Assembly: GCA_036570425.1 (NCBI GenBank)
Contig: DATCYF010000014.1
Span: 59,452-123,451 of the forward strand
DNA length: 64,000 nucleotides
Direction: 5' to 3'
Source: Rhizorhapis sp036570425
GTDB taxonomy: Bacteria > Pseudomonadota > Alphaproteobacteria > Sphingomonadales > Sphingomonadaceae
Each line of letters begins with the position of its first letter. Within the stretch, counting starts at the first letter, position 1. The position numbers and the translations under genes are program-made. Below the pieces are notes generated by a model. It had not been told where the DNA came from and did not search any database. It saw only the letters and a list, made by a program, of their open reading frames with translations. This document shows, piece after piece, positions 1-8,756 of this stretch.

Positions 1-578
1 GGCTTTTCGACCAAGCCCCTGACTTCAGTCAATGCTCCTTTGGACGCACCGGGGGCAAGAATGCCGTAGCTCGATGTCTGTTCCATCGGTACTTCGAGCG
101 CGCAGATCAGATTGCCGCCGACATTTTCATAGGCATCAACCATCTGCTTCATGCAGCCGGGCGAACCCACCATGAATTCATCCGGCAAGAAAACCGCGAA
201 GGGCTCATTCCCCACGATTTCGCGTGCGCACCATACTGCATGTCCCAGGCCCAGAGGCTCCTGCTGCCGCACGAAGGCGGCATTGCCCGGCATCAACCGG
301 GTTGGGGCAAGGATGGAAAGATCCTTGCCGCGCTCCGACATGGTATGTTCCAACTCATAGGCAATATCGAAATGATCTTCGATGACGCCCTTTCCGCGGC
401 CGGTGACAAAGATCATCTGCTCAATGCCAGCCTCCAAGGCTTCATCGACGGCATATTGAATGAGCGGCCGATCCACGACAGGCAGCATTTCCTTGGGCAC
501 GACCTTCGTCGCGGGCAGGAATCGTGTGCCAAGTCCAGCGACAGGAAAGATGGCTTTTCTAATCTTTTGCCGGCTCAT
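1..578 (-). CDS. galU: UTP-glucose-1-phosphate uridylyltransferase, 3' part outside window
   Basis: Makes UDP-glucose from UTP and glucose-1-phosphate in the cytoplasm, a precursor for LPS and exopolysaccharide. The N-terminal 192 residues are visible. They begin MSRQKIRKAIFPVAGLGTRF and contain the nucleotide-binding GLGTRFLPATK signature, followed by VVPKEMLPVVDRPLIQYAVDEAL, here split only by frame reading and typical of GalU. The ATG at 578 has an AAGGA-type ribosome site just upstream. The gene runs off the left edge, so its C-terminus cannot be judged. Identification rests on the strongly conserved N-terminal motifs. Confidence 0.93.
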   Translation of the reverse strand, partial: MSRQKIRKAIFPVAGLGTRFLPATKVVPKEMLPVVDRPLIQYAVDEALEAGIEQMIFVTGRGKGVIEDHFDIAYELEHTMSERGKDLSILAPTRLMPGNAAFVRQQEPLGLGHAVWCAREIVGNEPFAVFLPDEFMVGSPGCMKQMVDAYENVGGNLICALEVPMEQTSSYGILAPGASKGALTEVRGLVEK

Positions 579-698
579 TGATCATCCTTCTGCTGTTTGC
601 AGCGCGGTCATAGCGCAGCAATTGCGGACTCGTTCCGATCGGGTCAAGCGTGGAACGCTCACATTTGGCGGGAATATCCGGAATTGCTCGGGTGGACT

Positions 699-1244
699 CT
701 AAAGAGCGACCAGACGCTCCCGGCAATTTTCCAGCCGAGAGACTTCCTGCTCCAGATCATCGAGACTGATGCAGATCATATTGTTCTTTGCATCCCGGCA
801 CAGGAATGGAGCATTGTCCGATCCATGTTGTTCCTCGGCAGGTGCCTGGAAGCCCTGGATGACCAACATCCGGAATTTATCAATTCGCTGGATAGTGCGC
901 TCAATTTCGGCGATTTCGACGAGCTGCATATTGTTCCGCCGGTTCCGCATGGATACAATGGCGCGCAGTTCCGCCAGCATCTTGGCCATGGTCGGCCTGA
1001 TACGGGCAGTCGCGCGCACATCGCCCGCGTTCTGCCGCAATTGTGCGACTTTCTGTTCGAGATGCACTTCCAGCTTGCCCCAACTGAAAATCAGACGCCC
1101 AATGCCGCACAGCAATGCCTCATGCATTTCTGTTGGCTGACTAGGCTTATCTCGGTCAGGGTCACGCGAAAAATCGGCCATAACGCATTTCCCGCTTACT
1201 TCTTCATCAATCCCCAAAGCGGAAAAATCATTATACTGAAGCAT
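699..1244 (-). CDS. conserved-looking protein of unknown function
   Basis: A 181-residue protein that I cannot assign to a family. After a variable N-terminus comes a helix-rich body: GIGRLIFSWGKLEVHLEQK, basic stretches such as MRNRRNN, and a C-terminal DDLEQEVSRLENCRERL that could form a short coiled coil. The GRLIFSWGKLE pattern resembles small alphaproteobacterial hypotheticals of about 150-180 residues. There is no signal peptide or membrane segment. An alternative start, MADFSRDP at 1181, would remove 21 residues. A longer frame lies on the other strand over the same bases, but its composition (many Arg, His and Cys, low complexity) looks non-coding. The gene is leftward, between the SdhAF4-like gene and galU. 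Confidence 0.55.
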   Translation of the reverse strand: MLQYNDFSALGIDEEVSGKCVMADFSRDPDRDKPSQPTEMHEALLCGIGRLIFSWGKLEVHLEQKVAQLRQNAGDVRATARIRPTMAKMLAELRAIVSMRNRRNNMQLVEIAEIERTIQRIDKFRMLVIQGFQAPAEEQHGSDNAPFLCRDAKNNMICISLDDLEQEVSRLENCRERLVAL

Positions 1245-1432
1245 GATGTCGCGATCTCCATTGAACCGGCTAAGGTAGTACCAATTGGGGAGGACAGTAG
1301 GAGCGGGTCAGAAAGACTGCACGCTGGCGCATTCCCACTGCTCGCATGGATGGCACGAACCGCCGCGACCTGTGCAAAAAATACGTTCGCCTGTAGCTTC
1401 TCACGATCCTCCGGAACCAAAATTCCGTGAAA

Positions 1433-1600
1433 TCAGAAGTCGATAGCGATACCCTTGCGTTCCCAATCACCATAGCGCGTGGGGTTTTCCGGATTCATTT
1501 CTCCTTCAGCAATATCCTTATCAAGGGGATCCGGCTGAGGCACTGGTGGGCTCTTGGACAGATAAGCCGGAGGTTTTACATGATCCGGGCGCTTGCCCAT
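1433..1600 (-). CDS. DUF1674 protein, SDHAF4-like succinate dehydrogenase assembly factor
   Basis: A 55-residue protein, MGKRPDHVKPPAYLSK..., ending NPENPTRYGDWERKGIAIDF. The C-terminal PTRYGDWE-(R/K)-(K/R)GIAIDF block is the hallmark of DUF1674. This family is homologous to eukaryotic SDHAF4, which binds the flavinated catalytic subunit of succinate dehydrogenase during assembly. The ATG at 1600 is preceded by GAAAAGGA at good spacing. It diverges from htpX. No sdh gene is in the window, so the partner must be encoded elsewhere. Assignment is by motif; the role in this organism is inferred from the mitochondrial homologue. Confidence 0.85.
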   Translation of the reverse strand: MGKRPDHVKPPAYLSKSPPVPQPDPLDKDIAEGEMNPENPTRYGDWERKGIAIDF

Positions 1601-1689
1601 GTTATGTCCTTTTCACATTGAAGCCAATTGAATGTCATCCCACATTCATGCGGTCCGCTCTATAAAGTGCGGAGACGGAGGTTTTACAA

Positions 1690-2634
1690 GTGAACGGTTT
1701 GAAGACAGTAATGCTGCTGTCAGCGCTGACAGCGCTATTCATGGCGCTCGGTTATACGCTTGGCGGACCCAGCGGCGCCGTGATCGCGCTTTTGATCGCG
1801 GCGGGGATGAACCTCTTCACATTCTGGAATGCGGACAAGATTGTCCTCAAGATGCACCATGCTCGCGAGGTCGACGGCAGGACAGCTCCGGAATTTTACG
1901 GTCTGGTGCAGCAACTCGCAGGCAGGGCAGGACTGCCCATGCCGAAGGTCTATATAGTCGACAGCCCTCATCCCAACGCTTTCGCCACGGGCCGCAATCC
2001 CGAAAATGCAGCCGTCGCGGCAACGAGCGGCCTTCTTTCCATGCTGAGCCAGGAAGAAGTTGCTGGCGTCATGGCGCACGAGTTGGGCCACGTGCGCAAT
2101 CGCGACACTTTGATCATGACGATGGTGGCGACCATTGCAGGCGCTATCTCGATGCTGGCGAATTTCGGCCTGTTCTTTCGCGGCCATGACGGTCGCGGCG
2201 CGGGCATGGCGGGTCTGCTGGCAGTTCTGGTCGCGCCTTTTGCCGCAATGATCGTGCAAATGGCCATCAGCCGGACCCGGGAGTATGGAGCCGATCGGGC
2301 CGGCGGTGAAATCAGCGGCAATCCGCGTGCGCTGGCTTCTGCCTTACGAAAGATAGCGGGAGGCGCGGCGCGCATCCCCAATCCCGTCACGGAACATAAC
2401 CCGGCCGCGGCGCAGCTTTACATTGTGCCGACCCATATCAGCCAACTCTTTTCCACGCATCCGGCGACCGAAAGCCGTATAGCGGCGCTGGAGGAAATGG
2501 CCCGGAACCTGGGCATTGAACCGGCGACTGGTTCGCCCCTCATGCGGGGTGAGAGCGAAACGTCTGCACTCTTTCCGACCGGAAAGCCCGCCTCCCGCCG
2601 TTCCAGCGCCCTTAACCCACATGAGCATTCATGA
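1690..2634 (+). CDS. htpX: zinc metalloprotease HtpX
   Basis: A membrane-bound M48 metallopeptidase that degrades misfolded inner-membrane proteins. Of 314 residues, two membrane helices fill residues 5-47. The zinc motif HELGH lies at 130-134, followed by a downstream Glu in the SRTREYGAD region, the family's third ligand, and two more hydrophobic segments at about 145-200. The start is a GTG at 1690 with GGAGG eleven bases upstream, and the homologous N-terminus begins exactly here. The C-terminus carries a disordered Ser/Pro/Arg tail. It lies upstream of rsmB with a 75-base gap. Close relatives show the same DUF1674-htpX-rsmB order. Confidence 0.95.
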   Translation: MNGLKTVMLLSALTALFMALGYTLGGPSGAVIALLIAAGMNLFTFWNADKIVLKMHHAREVDGRTAPEFYGLVQQLAGRAGLPMPKVYIVDSPHPNAFATGRNPENAAVAATSGLLSMLSQEEVAGVMAHELGHVRNRDTLIMTMVATIAGAISMLANFGLFFRGHDGRGAGMAGLLAVLVAPFAAMIVQMAISRTREYGADRAGGEISGNPRALASALRKIAGGAARIPNPVTEHNPAAAQLYIVPTHISQLFSTHPATESRIAALEEMARNLGIEPATGSPLMRGESETSALFPTGKPASRRSSALNPHEHS

Positions 2635-2709
2635 CATTCCGATCAACGGAGCATGGAAGCAACGTAAGGCTGCTTTGCACCTCGCGCGAAATCGCCTAGG
2701 GCGTCGCTC

Positions 2710-3996
2710 ATGTCACTCTATCCCGCCAATCCGACCGGCCTTCCAGCGCGCCGTGCTGCCCTGAAGCTGTTAGACGCAGTGCTGCGGCGGGGCGAACCCC
2801 TGGAATCGGCGTTGCATGCGGCCACGCAGGGTTTGGGCCAGCGAGCGGACCGGGCCTTGACCCACGCGATAGTGGCAGCCGTGTTGCGCTACATGCCCGA
2901 TCTGGATGCTCTGATCGACGCAGCAACGCGCCAACCTCTCCCCGAAGATGCCAAGGCGCGGGCGGTTCTGCGCATTGCGCTGGCACAGGCGCTAATCCTG
3001 AAAACCCCACCACACGCTGCCATATCCACCGCACTTCCTCTGGTCGACGGGGGACCGCGCAAGCTGGTGCATGGCGTATTTGGCACTGTCATGCGAAGCA
3101 GTGCGTCACTCCCCGACACTCCCACACTGCTCCCCGAAGTGGCTGAGCGCTGGTCCGCCCAATGGGGCACTGAAATGACAGAGGCCGCGGCAGAAGCGCT
3201 CGCCGCACCGCCAGCCATGGACCTGACATTGAAGGATGCAGGGACAACCCAGACCTGGGCCGAAACATTGGGCGGAACGAGCCTGCTGCCGGGTCATGTG
3301 CGGCTGAACGAAGCGATGGATGTAACAACGCTGCCCGGCTTTGCCGAAGGGGCTTGGTGGGTGCAGGACCTGGCGGCCTCCTTGCCCGCTCGCCTGCTAG
3401 GCGCTGGTGAGGGCAAAGACGTGCTTGACCTGTGTGCCGCGCCGGGGGGCAAAACGATGCAGCTTGCCGCCGCCGGTTGGCGCGTGACCGCTGTGGATCA
3501 ATCGAGCAAGCGACTGGGACGTCTGGCCGCCAACCTGGCGCGGACAGATCTTGCGGCTGAAACGCTCGCAGCCGATATACGCCATTGGGAACCTGCCGCG
3601 CCTGTAGACGCCATTTTGCTGGATGCACCATGCTCAGCCACAGGTATTTTCCGCCGCCATCCTGATGTGCTTCACCGCATTGGCAGCAGACAGATTGAAG
3701 AACGAGCGGAATTGCAGAAGGAGCTTCTCATTCGCGCTGCTTCATGGGTGAAACCCGGCGGGGTGCTGGTCTATGCCACCTGTTCGCTGGAACGGGCCGA
3801 AGGAGAAGAGCAGATTGAACCCTTGATAAGTGAGCGGGGCACCTTCGACATGGATAACATCGACCCCGTGGTTTTGCCTGCAGACGTGGCTCCTGCGGAA
3901 CAGGGCTGGCTTCGCACCTTACCCTCCCTGCTTGCCGACAAGGGCCGGCTGGACGGGTTCTTCGTGGCGTGCCTGCGTAAGAAATACCCATCCTAA
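2710..3996 (+). CDS. rsmB: 16S rRNA m5C967 methyltransferase RsmB/NOP family
   Basis: Transfers a methyl group from S-adenosylmethionine to C5 of a cytosine in 16S rRNA. The N-terminal NusB-like RNA-binding domain is at about residues 8-145. The C-terminal Rossmann methyltransferase shows DLCAAPGGKT (SAM motif I), DAPCSATG (motif IV, with the releasing Cys) and YATCSLERAEGEEQ (motif VI, with the catalytic Cys). At 428 residues it matches family length. It begins with ATG and is the first of a run of rightward genes (rsmB, rpe, heparinase-like, purH). The exact target base is inferred from the family; other NOP members modify different positions. Confidence 0.93.
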   Translation: MSLYPANPTGLPARRAALKLLDAVLRRGEPLESALHAATQGLGQRADRALTHAIVAAVLRYMPDLDALIDAATRQPLPEDAKARAVLRIALAQALILKTPPHAAISTALPLVDGGPRKLVHGVFGTVMRSSASLPDTPTLLPEVAERWSAQWGTEMTEAAAEALAAPPAMDLTLKDAGTTQTWAETLGGTSLLPGHVRLNEAMDVTTLPGFAEGAWWVQDLAASLPARLLGAGEGKDVLDLCAAPGGKTMQLAAAGWRVTAVDQSSKRLGRLAANLARTDLAAETLAADIRHWEPAAPVDAILLDAPCSATGIFRRHPDVLHRIGSRQIEERAELQKELLIRAASWVKPGGVLVYATCSLERAEGEEQIEPLISERGTFDMDNIDPVVLPADVAPAEQGWLRTLPSLLADKGRLDGFFVACLRKKYPS

Positions 3997-4068
3997 AAAG
4001 CGTCCGGGTCGCCAGATTTGCTTTTACGGGAGTTGCGAAGCTGACGGCCTGTGGCTAATGCCTTGGTG

Positions 4069-4731
4069 ATGCATAGCCCTGTCAAGATTGCCCCTTCCAT
4101 TCTCTCCGCTGATTTCGCGCGCCTGGGCGAGGAAATTCGCGCCATTGATGAGGCCGGGTGCGATTGGATCCATGTCGATGTCATGGACGGTCATTTCGTC
4201 CCCAATATTACCATCGGCCCGGCCGTGGTGAAGGCGCTTCGTCCGCATACGGCCAAGCCCTTGGACGTCCATCTCATGATTTCGCCGGTGGACCAATATC
4301 TCGAAGCTTTTGCGGAGGCGGGCGCAGACATCATTACGGTTCATCCTGAAGCAGGGCCGCATGTCCACCGTACAGTCCAGCATATCAAGTCCCTGGGCAA
4401 GCAGGCGGGCGTGTCGCTCAATCCCGCCACCCCGGCCAAGATGCTGGACTATCTCATCGAGGACATCGATCTGGTCCTCATCATGAGCGTCAATCCGGGC
4501 TTTGGCGGGCAGAGCTTCATCGAAAGCCAGCTTCGCAAGATCGAAGCCGTGCGCAAGATGATCGACAAGACAGGCAAGGATATCCGCCTGGAAGTAGACG
4601 GTGGTATTGACGCCAGCACAGCGCCGCGAGCCATTGCAGCAGGAGCGGATGTGCTGGTTGCAGGCACCGCGACATTCCGGGGCGGGCCGGAAGCCTATGC
4701 CGCGAATATATCGATATTGAGGGGCGGGTGA
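4069..4731 (+). CDS. rpe: ribulose-phosphate 3-epimerase
   Basis: Interconverts ribulose-5-phosphate and xylulose-5-phosphate in the pentose phosphate pathway. It is a TIM barrel beginning with IAPSILSADFARLGEE, with catalytic Asp in HVDVMDGHFVPN, the metal-binding HLM pair in VHLMI, MSVNPGFGGQSF, and EVDGGI in the phosphate-binding end. All family signatures are present. I prefer the ATG at 4069 (MHSPVKIAPSIL), which matches the usual N-terminus; a GTG at 4051 would add six residues. The stop overlaps the GTG start of the next gene, so the two are probably translationally coupled. Confidence 0.95.
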   Translation: MHSPVKIAPSILSADFARLGEEIRAIDEAGCDWIHVDVMDGHFVPNITIGPAVVKALRPHTAKPLDVHLMISPVDQYLEAFAEAGADIITVHPEAGPHVHRTVQHIKSLGKQAGVSLNPATPAKMLDYLIEDIDLVLIMSVNPGFGGQSFIESQLRKIEAVRKMIDKTGKDIRLEVDGGIDASTAPRAIAAGADVLVAGTATFRGGPEAYAANISILRGG

Positions 4732-6464
4732 ACGATCAGACGCCAACGGAGCTCGCCCAGGACGGGATTGAACAGGGCAAGAGGCTAATCCGCCTCTCAG
4801 GGGACAAAGGCCTCTCCCTGAGCGAGCGCGTGGCCAACCATTTTTATCGCCTCACTTGGCGGACTCCGCTGCATGCCATGCGGTTAAAAGGCAAATATCC
4901 GCTGAAATTACTGGCAGTGCCCGATGACCCTATTCCTGGCGATGAACGTGCGGGGAAGGCTTTGCGAGCGGGCTATTTCCTGTTCAGGGGAACGAAGCAG
5001 CCTTTGGCTTCGCTCGATTTTTCCAATCTGGACCTTGCCCCTGCCTTTGTCGATTACATCCACAGCTTTCGGTGGCTGCGCGATCTTTCAATGGTCACGA
5101 CGCGCGAACAGGCCGCCCCGATTGCCGAGGCCATATTACGCAAGTGGCTGGCCGTGCATGCTGAAAAGCCCAGTGAACCGGCTTGGCGGGCGGACAATGC
5201 GGGTTGGCGCATGCTGTTCTGGACAGCGCATGCACCCCTCATCCTTTCAAGCACGGATCTGGTCTATCGATCACTGGTCTTGAACTGCATCGCGCGCACG
5301 GCCCGGCATCTTGATCGTGGCGCGGAAAAGGCCCAGGCAGGCCTCCCTCGGCTGGTCGCTTGGGGCGGGGTAGTTGCAGCATCTTTGCTGATTCCGGGCG
5401 GCGGGCCGCGCCGGATTTTCGGGGAAGCAGGTCTGGAACGCGCGATTGGTGTCGCCTTCCATGCAGACGGCGGTGCAGTATCGCGGTCACCGACGGCGCA
5501 GCTTGAAGGCGTCATGCTGCTCACCATGCTTCGCGCGATCTATGACGTGCGCCGCGAAGCCATGCCAGAACTCCTGCAAGTCGCCCTGAACCGCACCGTT
5601 CCCGCTCTGCTCGGTATCACACACGGTGATGGCGGGCTTGGGAGTTGGCAGGGAAGCGGCGCAGTAAGCGACCTGCTGGTGGAAGCCGTTATCAAAGCGA
5701 GCGGCGTCCGTTCCCGCCCGCTGCGGCAGGCACGCGATTGGGGCTATCAAAGGCTCTCCGCCGGCCAGACTGTCCTGCTGGTCGATGCTGCCCCCCCGCC
5801 GGTCGCCCATTTAGCGGTAGCAGGCTGTGCATCAACCAACGCGATGGAAATCAGCGATGGCCCTTATCGCCTTGTCGTTAATTGCGGCGGCGCAGCGTTG
5901 GCCGGAGCGACCATTCCAGAGGACTTGGCGCAAGGATTGCGCACGACTGCGGCGCATAGCACTCTTGTTCTGGATGACCGCAACAGCACCGCTATCCTGA
6001 ACGACGGCACGTTGGGCCGCGGCGTCACTGAGGTCGAACTGGAGCGGCAGGAACTGGAGCAAGGCAGCCGCCTGGAAATCAGCCATGATGGATATGTTCG
6101 GCGGCTCGGTTTCATTCACCGTCGTTTGCTGCTGATGGGTCCGGATGGCCGGGAAATTCGTGGAGAGGACATGCTGCTCCCCTCTGGACGACGGCGCAGG
6201 GCGGACGCAACAGATTTTGCCGTTCGCTTCCATCTCGCTCCCGATGTTGAGCCGACCTTGACGGCGGACAAGCAAGGCGCGCTGCTACGCATTCAGATGG
6301 GACCGCTATGGCAGTTCCGCAGCGGCGGCGGAGCGCTCAGCATTGAAGATAGCCTCTGGGTAGATGGCGAAGGCCGGCCCCATCCCGCCAAGCAACTGGT
6401 CGTGACCGGAGAAACGGCGGCAGGCGGCGCAAGCGTCGGTTGGCTCCTCAAACGGGTCGGATAA
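4728..6464 (+). CDS. heparinase II/III-like protein
   Basis: A 578-residue protein of the heparinase II/III-like family (polysaccharide lyase 12/15-like fold): an alpha/alpha toroid of about 330 residues, then a beta-sandwich. Visible are the all-helical N-terminal half (YRLTWRTPLHAMRLKGKYP, FRWLRDLSM), the family GDGGLGSWQGSG segment, AHSTLVLDDRNSTAIL at the start of the beta domain, and HDGYVRRLGFIHRR. There is no signal peptide, so it is probably cytoplasmic. The GTG start overlaps the rpe stop. Alphaproteobacteria commonly keep such a gene directly before purH. The substrate is unknown. It could act on an anionic polysaccharide or be a divergent member with another role. Confidence 0.82.
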   Translation: MNDQTPTELAQDGIEQGKRLIRLSGDKGLSLSERVANHFYRLTWRTPLHAMRLKGKYPLKLLAVPDDPIPGDERAGKALRAGYFLFRGTKQPLASLDFSNLDLAPAFVDYIHSFRWLRDLSMVTTREQAAPIAEAILRKWLAVHAEKPSEPAWRADNAGWRMLFWTAHAPLILSSTDLVYRSLVLNCIARTARHLDRGAEKAQAGLPRLVAWGGVVAASLLIPGGGPRRIFGEAGLERAIGVAFHADGGAVSRSPTAQLEGVMLLTMLRAIYDVRREAMPELLQVALNRTVPALLGITHGDGGLGSWQGSGAVSDLLVEAVIKASGVRSRPLRQARDWGYQRLSAGQTVLLVDAAPPPVAHLAVAGCASTNAMEISDGPYRLVVNCGGAALAGATIPEDLAQGLRTTAAHSTLVLDDRNSTAILNDGTLGRGVTEVELERQELEQGSRLEISHDGYVRRLGFIHRRLLLMGPDGREIRGEDMLLPSGRRRRADATDFAVRFHLAPDVEPTLTADKQGALLRIQMGPLWQFRSGGGALSIEDSLWVDGEGRPHPAKQLVVTGETAAGGASVGWLLKRVG

Positions 6465-6475
6465 AAGGGAAAGAA

Positions 6476-8065
6476 ATGAGTGAAGTGACGATCAAACGGG
6501 CGCTGCTTTCAGTGTCCGACAAAAACGGTTTGGTAGAGCTGGGTCGGGCACTTGGCCGTCATGGCGTCGAACTGGTATCTACCGGAGGAACGGCCAAGGC
6601 CCTGCGCGAGGCTGGTCTGGACGTGAAGGACATTTCCGACCTGACGGGCTTTCCGGAAATGATGGACGGGCGAGTAAAGACCCTGCATCCAAAGGTGCAT
6701 GGCGGTTTGCTGGCAGTGCGTGGCAATGCCGATCATGCGGCATCAATGCAGCAGCATGACATCGGTGCTATCGACCTGGTTGTTGTCAATCTCTATCCCT
6801 TTGCGCAGACCGTCGCGCGGGGCGCCGACCGGGACGAAATCATAGAGAATATCGACATTGGCGGCCCCTCCATGGTGCGTTCCGCGGCAAAGAATCATGA
6901 AAGCGTCGCAATTGTCACCGATCCCGCCGACTATGCCCGCCTGATCGCGGAAATGGACGAAAAGAGCGGTGCAACCAGCTATGATTTCCGTCGCATGCTG
7001 GCGGCCAAGGCTTATGCGGCAACGGCAGCCTATGACAGCATGATCGCGAGTTGGTTCGCCTTTGCTGATCAGGGAGAGACGTTCCCGGAAACGCTGACGG
7101 TCGGCAGCAAGCTTTCCTCCACGCTGCGCTATGGTGAAAATCCACACCAGTACGCTGCGCTTTATCTGCCTCTTGGTCCCTCGGCCAACGGCATCGCGCA
7201 ATCCCGGCAAATCCAGGGCAAGGAACTCTCCTACAATAATTACAACGACGCAGACGCAGCGCTGGAATTGGTGAGTGAATTTCGTGACGGACCGCCCACG
7301 GTCGTAATCGTGAAGCATGCCAACCCTTGCGGCGTCGCAAGCGCCGACACGTTGATCGAGGCCTATGAAGCTGCGCTGGCGTGCGACAGCGTATCAGCGT
7401 TTGGAGGAATCATCGCCGTCAATCGACCGCTGGACGGTCCTACGGCAGAAGCCATTTCAGGCATCTTTACCGAAGTCGTGGCCGCGCCTGATGCGGACGA
7501 TGAAGCAAAGGCAATTTTCGCGAAGAAAAGGAACCTCCGCCTGCTACTAACCGGAGACCTCCCTGATCCTGCGCGGACAGGACTTCAGATGAAGAGCATC
7601 GCGGGTGGAATCCTGTTCCAGAGCCGTGATAATGGCCGCATTACACGCGATGCGCTGAAGGTTGTGACGAAGCGCAAACCTACTCCCCAGGAGTTGGAGG
7701 ATTGCCTTTTCGCCTGGACGGTCGCCAAGCATGTGAAGTCAAACGCTATTGTTTACGCCAAAGGCGGTAGCACGGCTGGTATTGGCGCGGGTCAGATGAA
7801 CCGCCTGGAATCGGCCCGTATCGCTGCCTGGAAAGCCAAGGACGCCGCCGATAAGGCAGGTTGGGACGAAGCACGGACGGTTGGTTCATCGGTCGCATCC
7901 GACGCCTTCTTCCCATTCGCCGATGGGTTGCTGGCAGCTGTAGAGGCAGGCGCGACAGCCGTGATCCAGCCCGGCGGTTCCATCCGCGACAATGAGGTGA
8001 TCGCAGCCGCGGATGAGGCTGGGCTGGCGATGGTCTTCACAGGAATGCGGCATTTTCGCCATTGA
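6476..8065 (+). CDS. purH: bifunctional AICAR formyltransferase / IMP cyclohydrolase
   Basis: Catalyses the last two steps of IMP synthesis. The N-terminal MGS-like cyclohydrolase domain (residues 1-190) has STGGTAKALREAGL, GFPEMMDGRVKTLHPKVHGG and IDLVVVNLYPF. The C-terminal AICAR transformylase domain has KHANPCGVA, AFGGIIA, GIGAGQMNR and SDAFFPFADG. The 529-residue length is usual. I chose the ATG at 6476 because of its AAAGGGA ribosome site and the start MSEVTIKRALLSVSDKNG; a longer reading from 6440 runs back into the heparinase-like gene. It is the last gene of the rsmB-rpe-heparinase-purH run and is followed by a strong hairpin terminator. Confidence 0.96.
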   Translation: MSEVTIKRALLSVSDKNGLVELGRALGRHGVELVSTGGTAKALREAGLDVKDISDLTGFPEMMDGRVKTLHPKVHGGLLAVRGNADHAASMQQHDIGAIDLVVVNLYPFAQTVARGADRDEIIENIDIGGPSMVRSAAKNHESVAIVTDPADYARLIAEMDEKSGATSYDFRRMLAAKAYAATAAYDSMIASWFAFADQGETFPETLTVGSKLSSTLRYGENPHQYAALYLPLGPSANGIAQSRQIQGKELSYNNYNDADAALELVSEFRDGPPTVVIVKHANPCGVASADTLIEAYEAALACDSVSAFGGIIAVNRPLDGPTAEAISGIFTEVVAAPDADDEAKAIFAKKRNLRLLLTGDLPDPARTGLQMKSIAGGILFQSRDNGRITRDALKVVTKRKPTPQELEDCLFAWTVAKHVKSNAIVYAKGGSTAGIGAGQMNRLESARIAAWKAKDAADKAGWDEARTVGSSVASDAFFPFADGLLAAVEAGATAVIQPGGSIRDNEVIAAADEAGLAMVFTGMRHFRH

Positions 8066-8078
8066 CGCGAAACATGAG

Positions 8079-8110
8079 ATCGTTCGTCCGAACGGGGACG
8101 AACGATTTTT
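8079..8110 (+). terminator. intrinsic terminator after purH
   Basis: A perfect 11-bp stem, ATCGTTCGTCC at 8079-8089 and GGACGAACGAT at 8096-8106, with a six-base loop, runs directly into a T tract (8106-8110). It starts 14 bases after the purH stop. Confidence 0.88.
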
Positions 8111-8230
8111 CCTGCAGACCGAATAGGTTCCACCGGGCTTGCGGCATTGGTAACCAAGGAAAATACCATCCTGGCTTCAGCCCGTCGCTATGCCGAAAGA
8201 GGAGGTCATCCGCGTCTACCGGATACTGAA

Positions 8231-8725
8231 TTAACTCACTGCTGGTTGAAAAAGCATCGCTACGCCATTCATGCAATAGCGCTTGCCCGTAGGTTTCGGC
8301 CCGTCATCGAACACATGCCCCAGATGCCCGCCGCACCGGCGGCAATGGACTTCCACGCGCGAATGACCAAGAAAATGATCTGTGCTGGTCTGCACCGCCT
8401 TGGGAAGAGGTCGCCAGAAGCTGGGCCAGCCCGTTCCGCTTTCGAATTTTGTACCGGACGAAAACAGGGGTAAACGGCACCCCGCACAGAGGAATACACC
8501 CTTACGATGTTCCTCGTTAAGAGGACTGGAGAAGGGGCGTTCAGTCGCCGCTTTACGCAGCACCGCATACTGCCGGGGCGTGAGGCGCTTTTTCCATTCA
8601 GCATCGGAGAGATTGACTTCGAACGGTTCCTTCGACTCCGCCTGCATAGCCAACTGAAAACCAATAGCCCCACCTGTGGCCAGGAGGCCTGCTGATCCGA
8701 TGAAGCTGCGTCGCGTGAGAGACAT
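8231..8725 (-). CDS. msrB: peptide-methionine (R)-S-oxide reductase, Tat-exported
   Basis: Reduces the R epimer of methionine sulfoxide in proteins. The N-terminus MSLTRRSFIGSAGLLATGG is a twin-arginine (RRSF) signal, so the enzyme should be exported folded to the periplasm. The catalytic domain shows both zinc CxxC pairs (CAGC and CRRC), GWPSFWRP, GGHLGHVFDDGP, and the reactive cysteine in KRYCMNG. The usual INSAS after this Cys is replaced by MNGVA. The start at 8725 places the twin arginines at residues 5-6; an upstream ATG at 8743 is less natural. A second, leaderless msrB lies at 39704. The downstream neighbours are an ABC exporter with no obvious link. Confidence 0.9.
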   Translation of the reverse strand: MSLTRRSFIGSAGLLATGGAIGFQLAMQAESKEPFEVNLSDAEWKKRLTPRQYAVLRKAATERPFSSPLNEEHRKGVFLCAGCRLPLFSSGTKFESGTGWPSFWRPLPKAVQTSTDHFLGHSRVEVHCRRCGGHLGHVFDDGPKPTGKRYCMNGVAMLFQPAVS

Positions 8726-8756
8726 TATTCTTCCAATCGTCACGCCATAATAGAGG

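Noticed and set aside
597..1430. Rightward 277-codon frame
   Set aside because: Overlaps the more protein-like leftward gene and the SDHAF4-like gene end; composition and lack of family match suggest a shadow.
4024..4746. Leftward 240-codon frame
   Set aside because: Lies antisense to rpe, whose family motifs are complete; rich in Arg and His.
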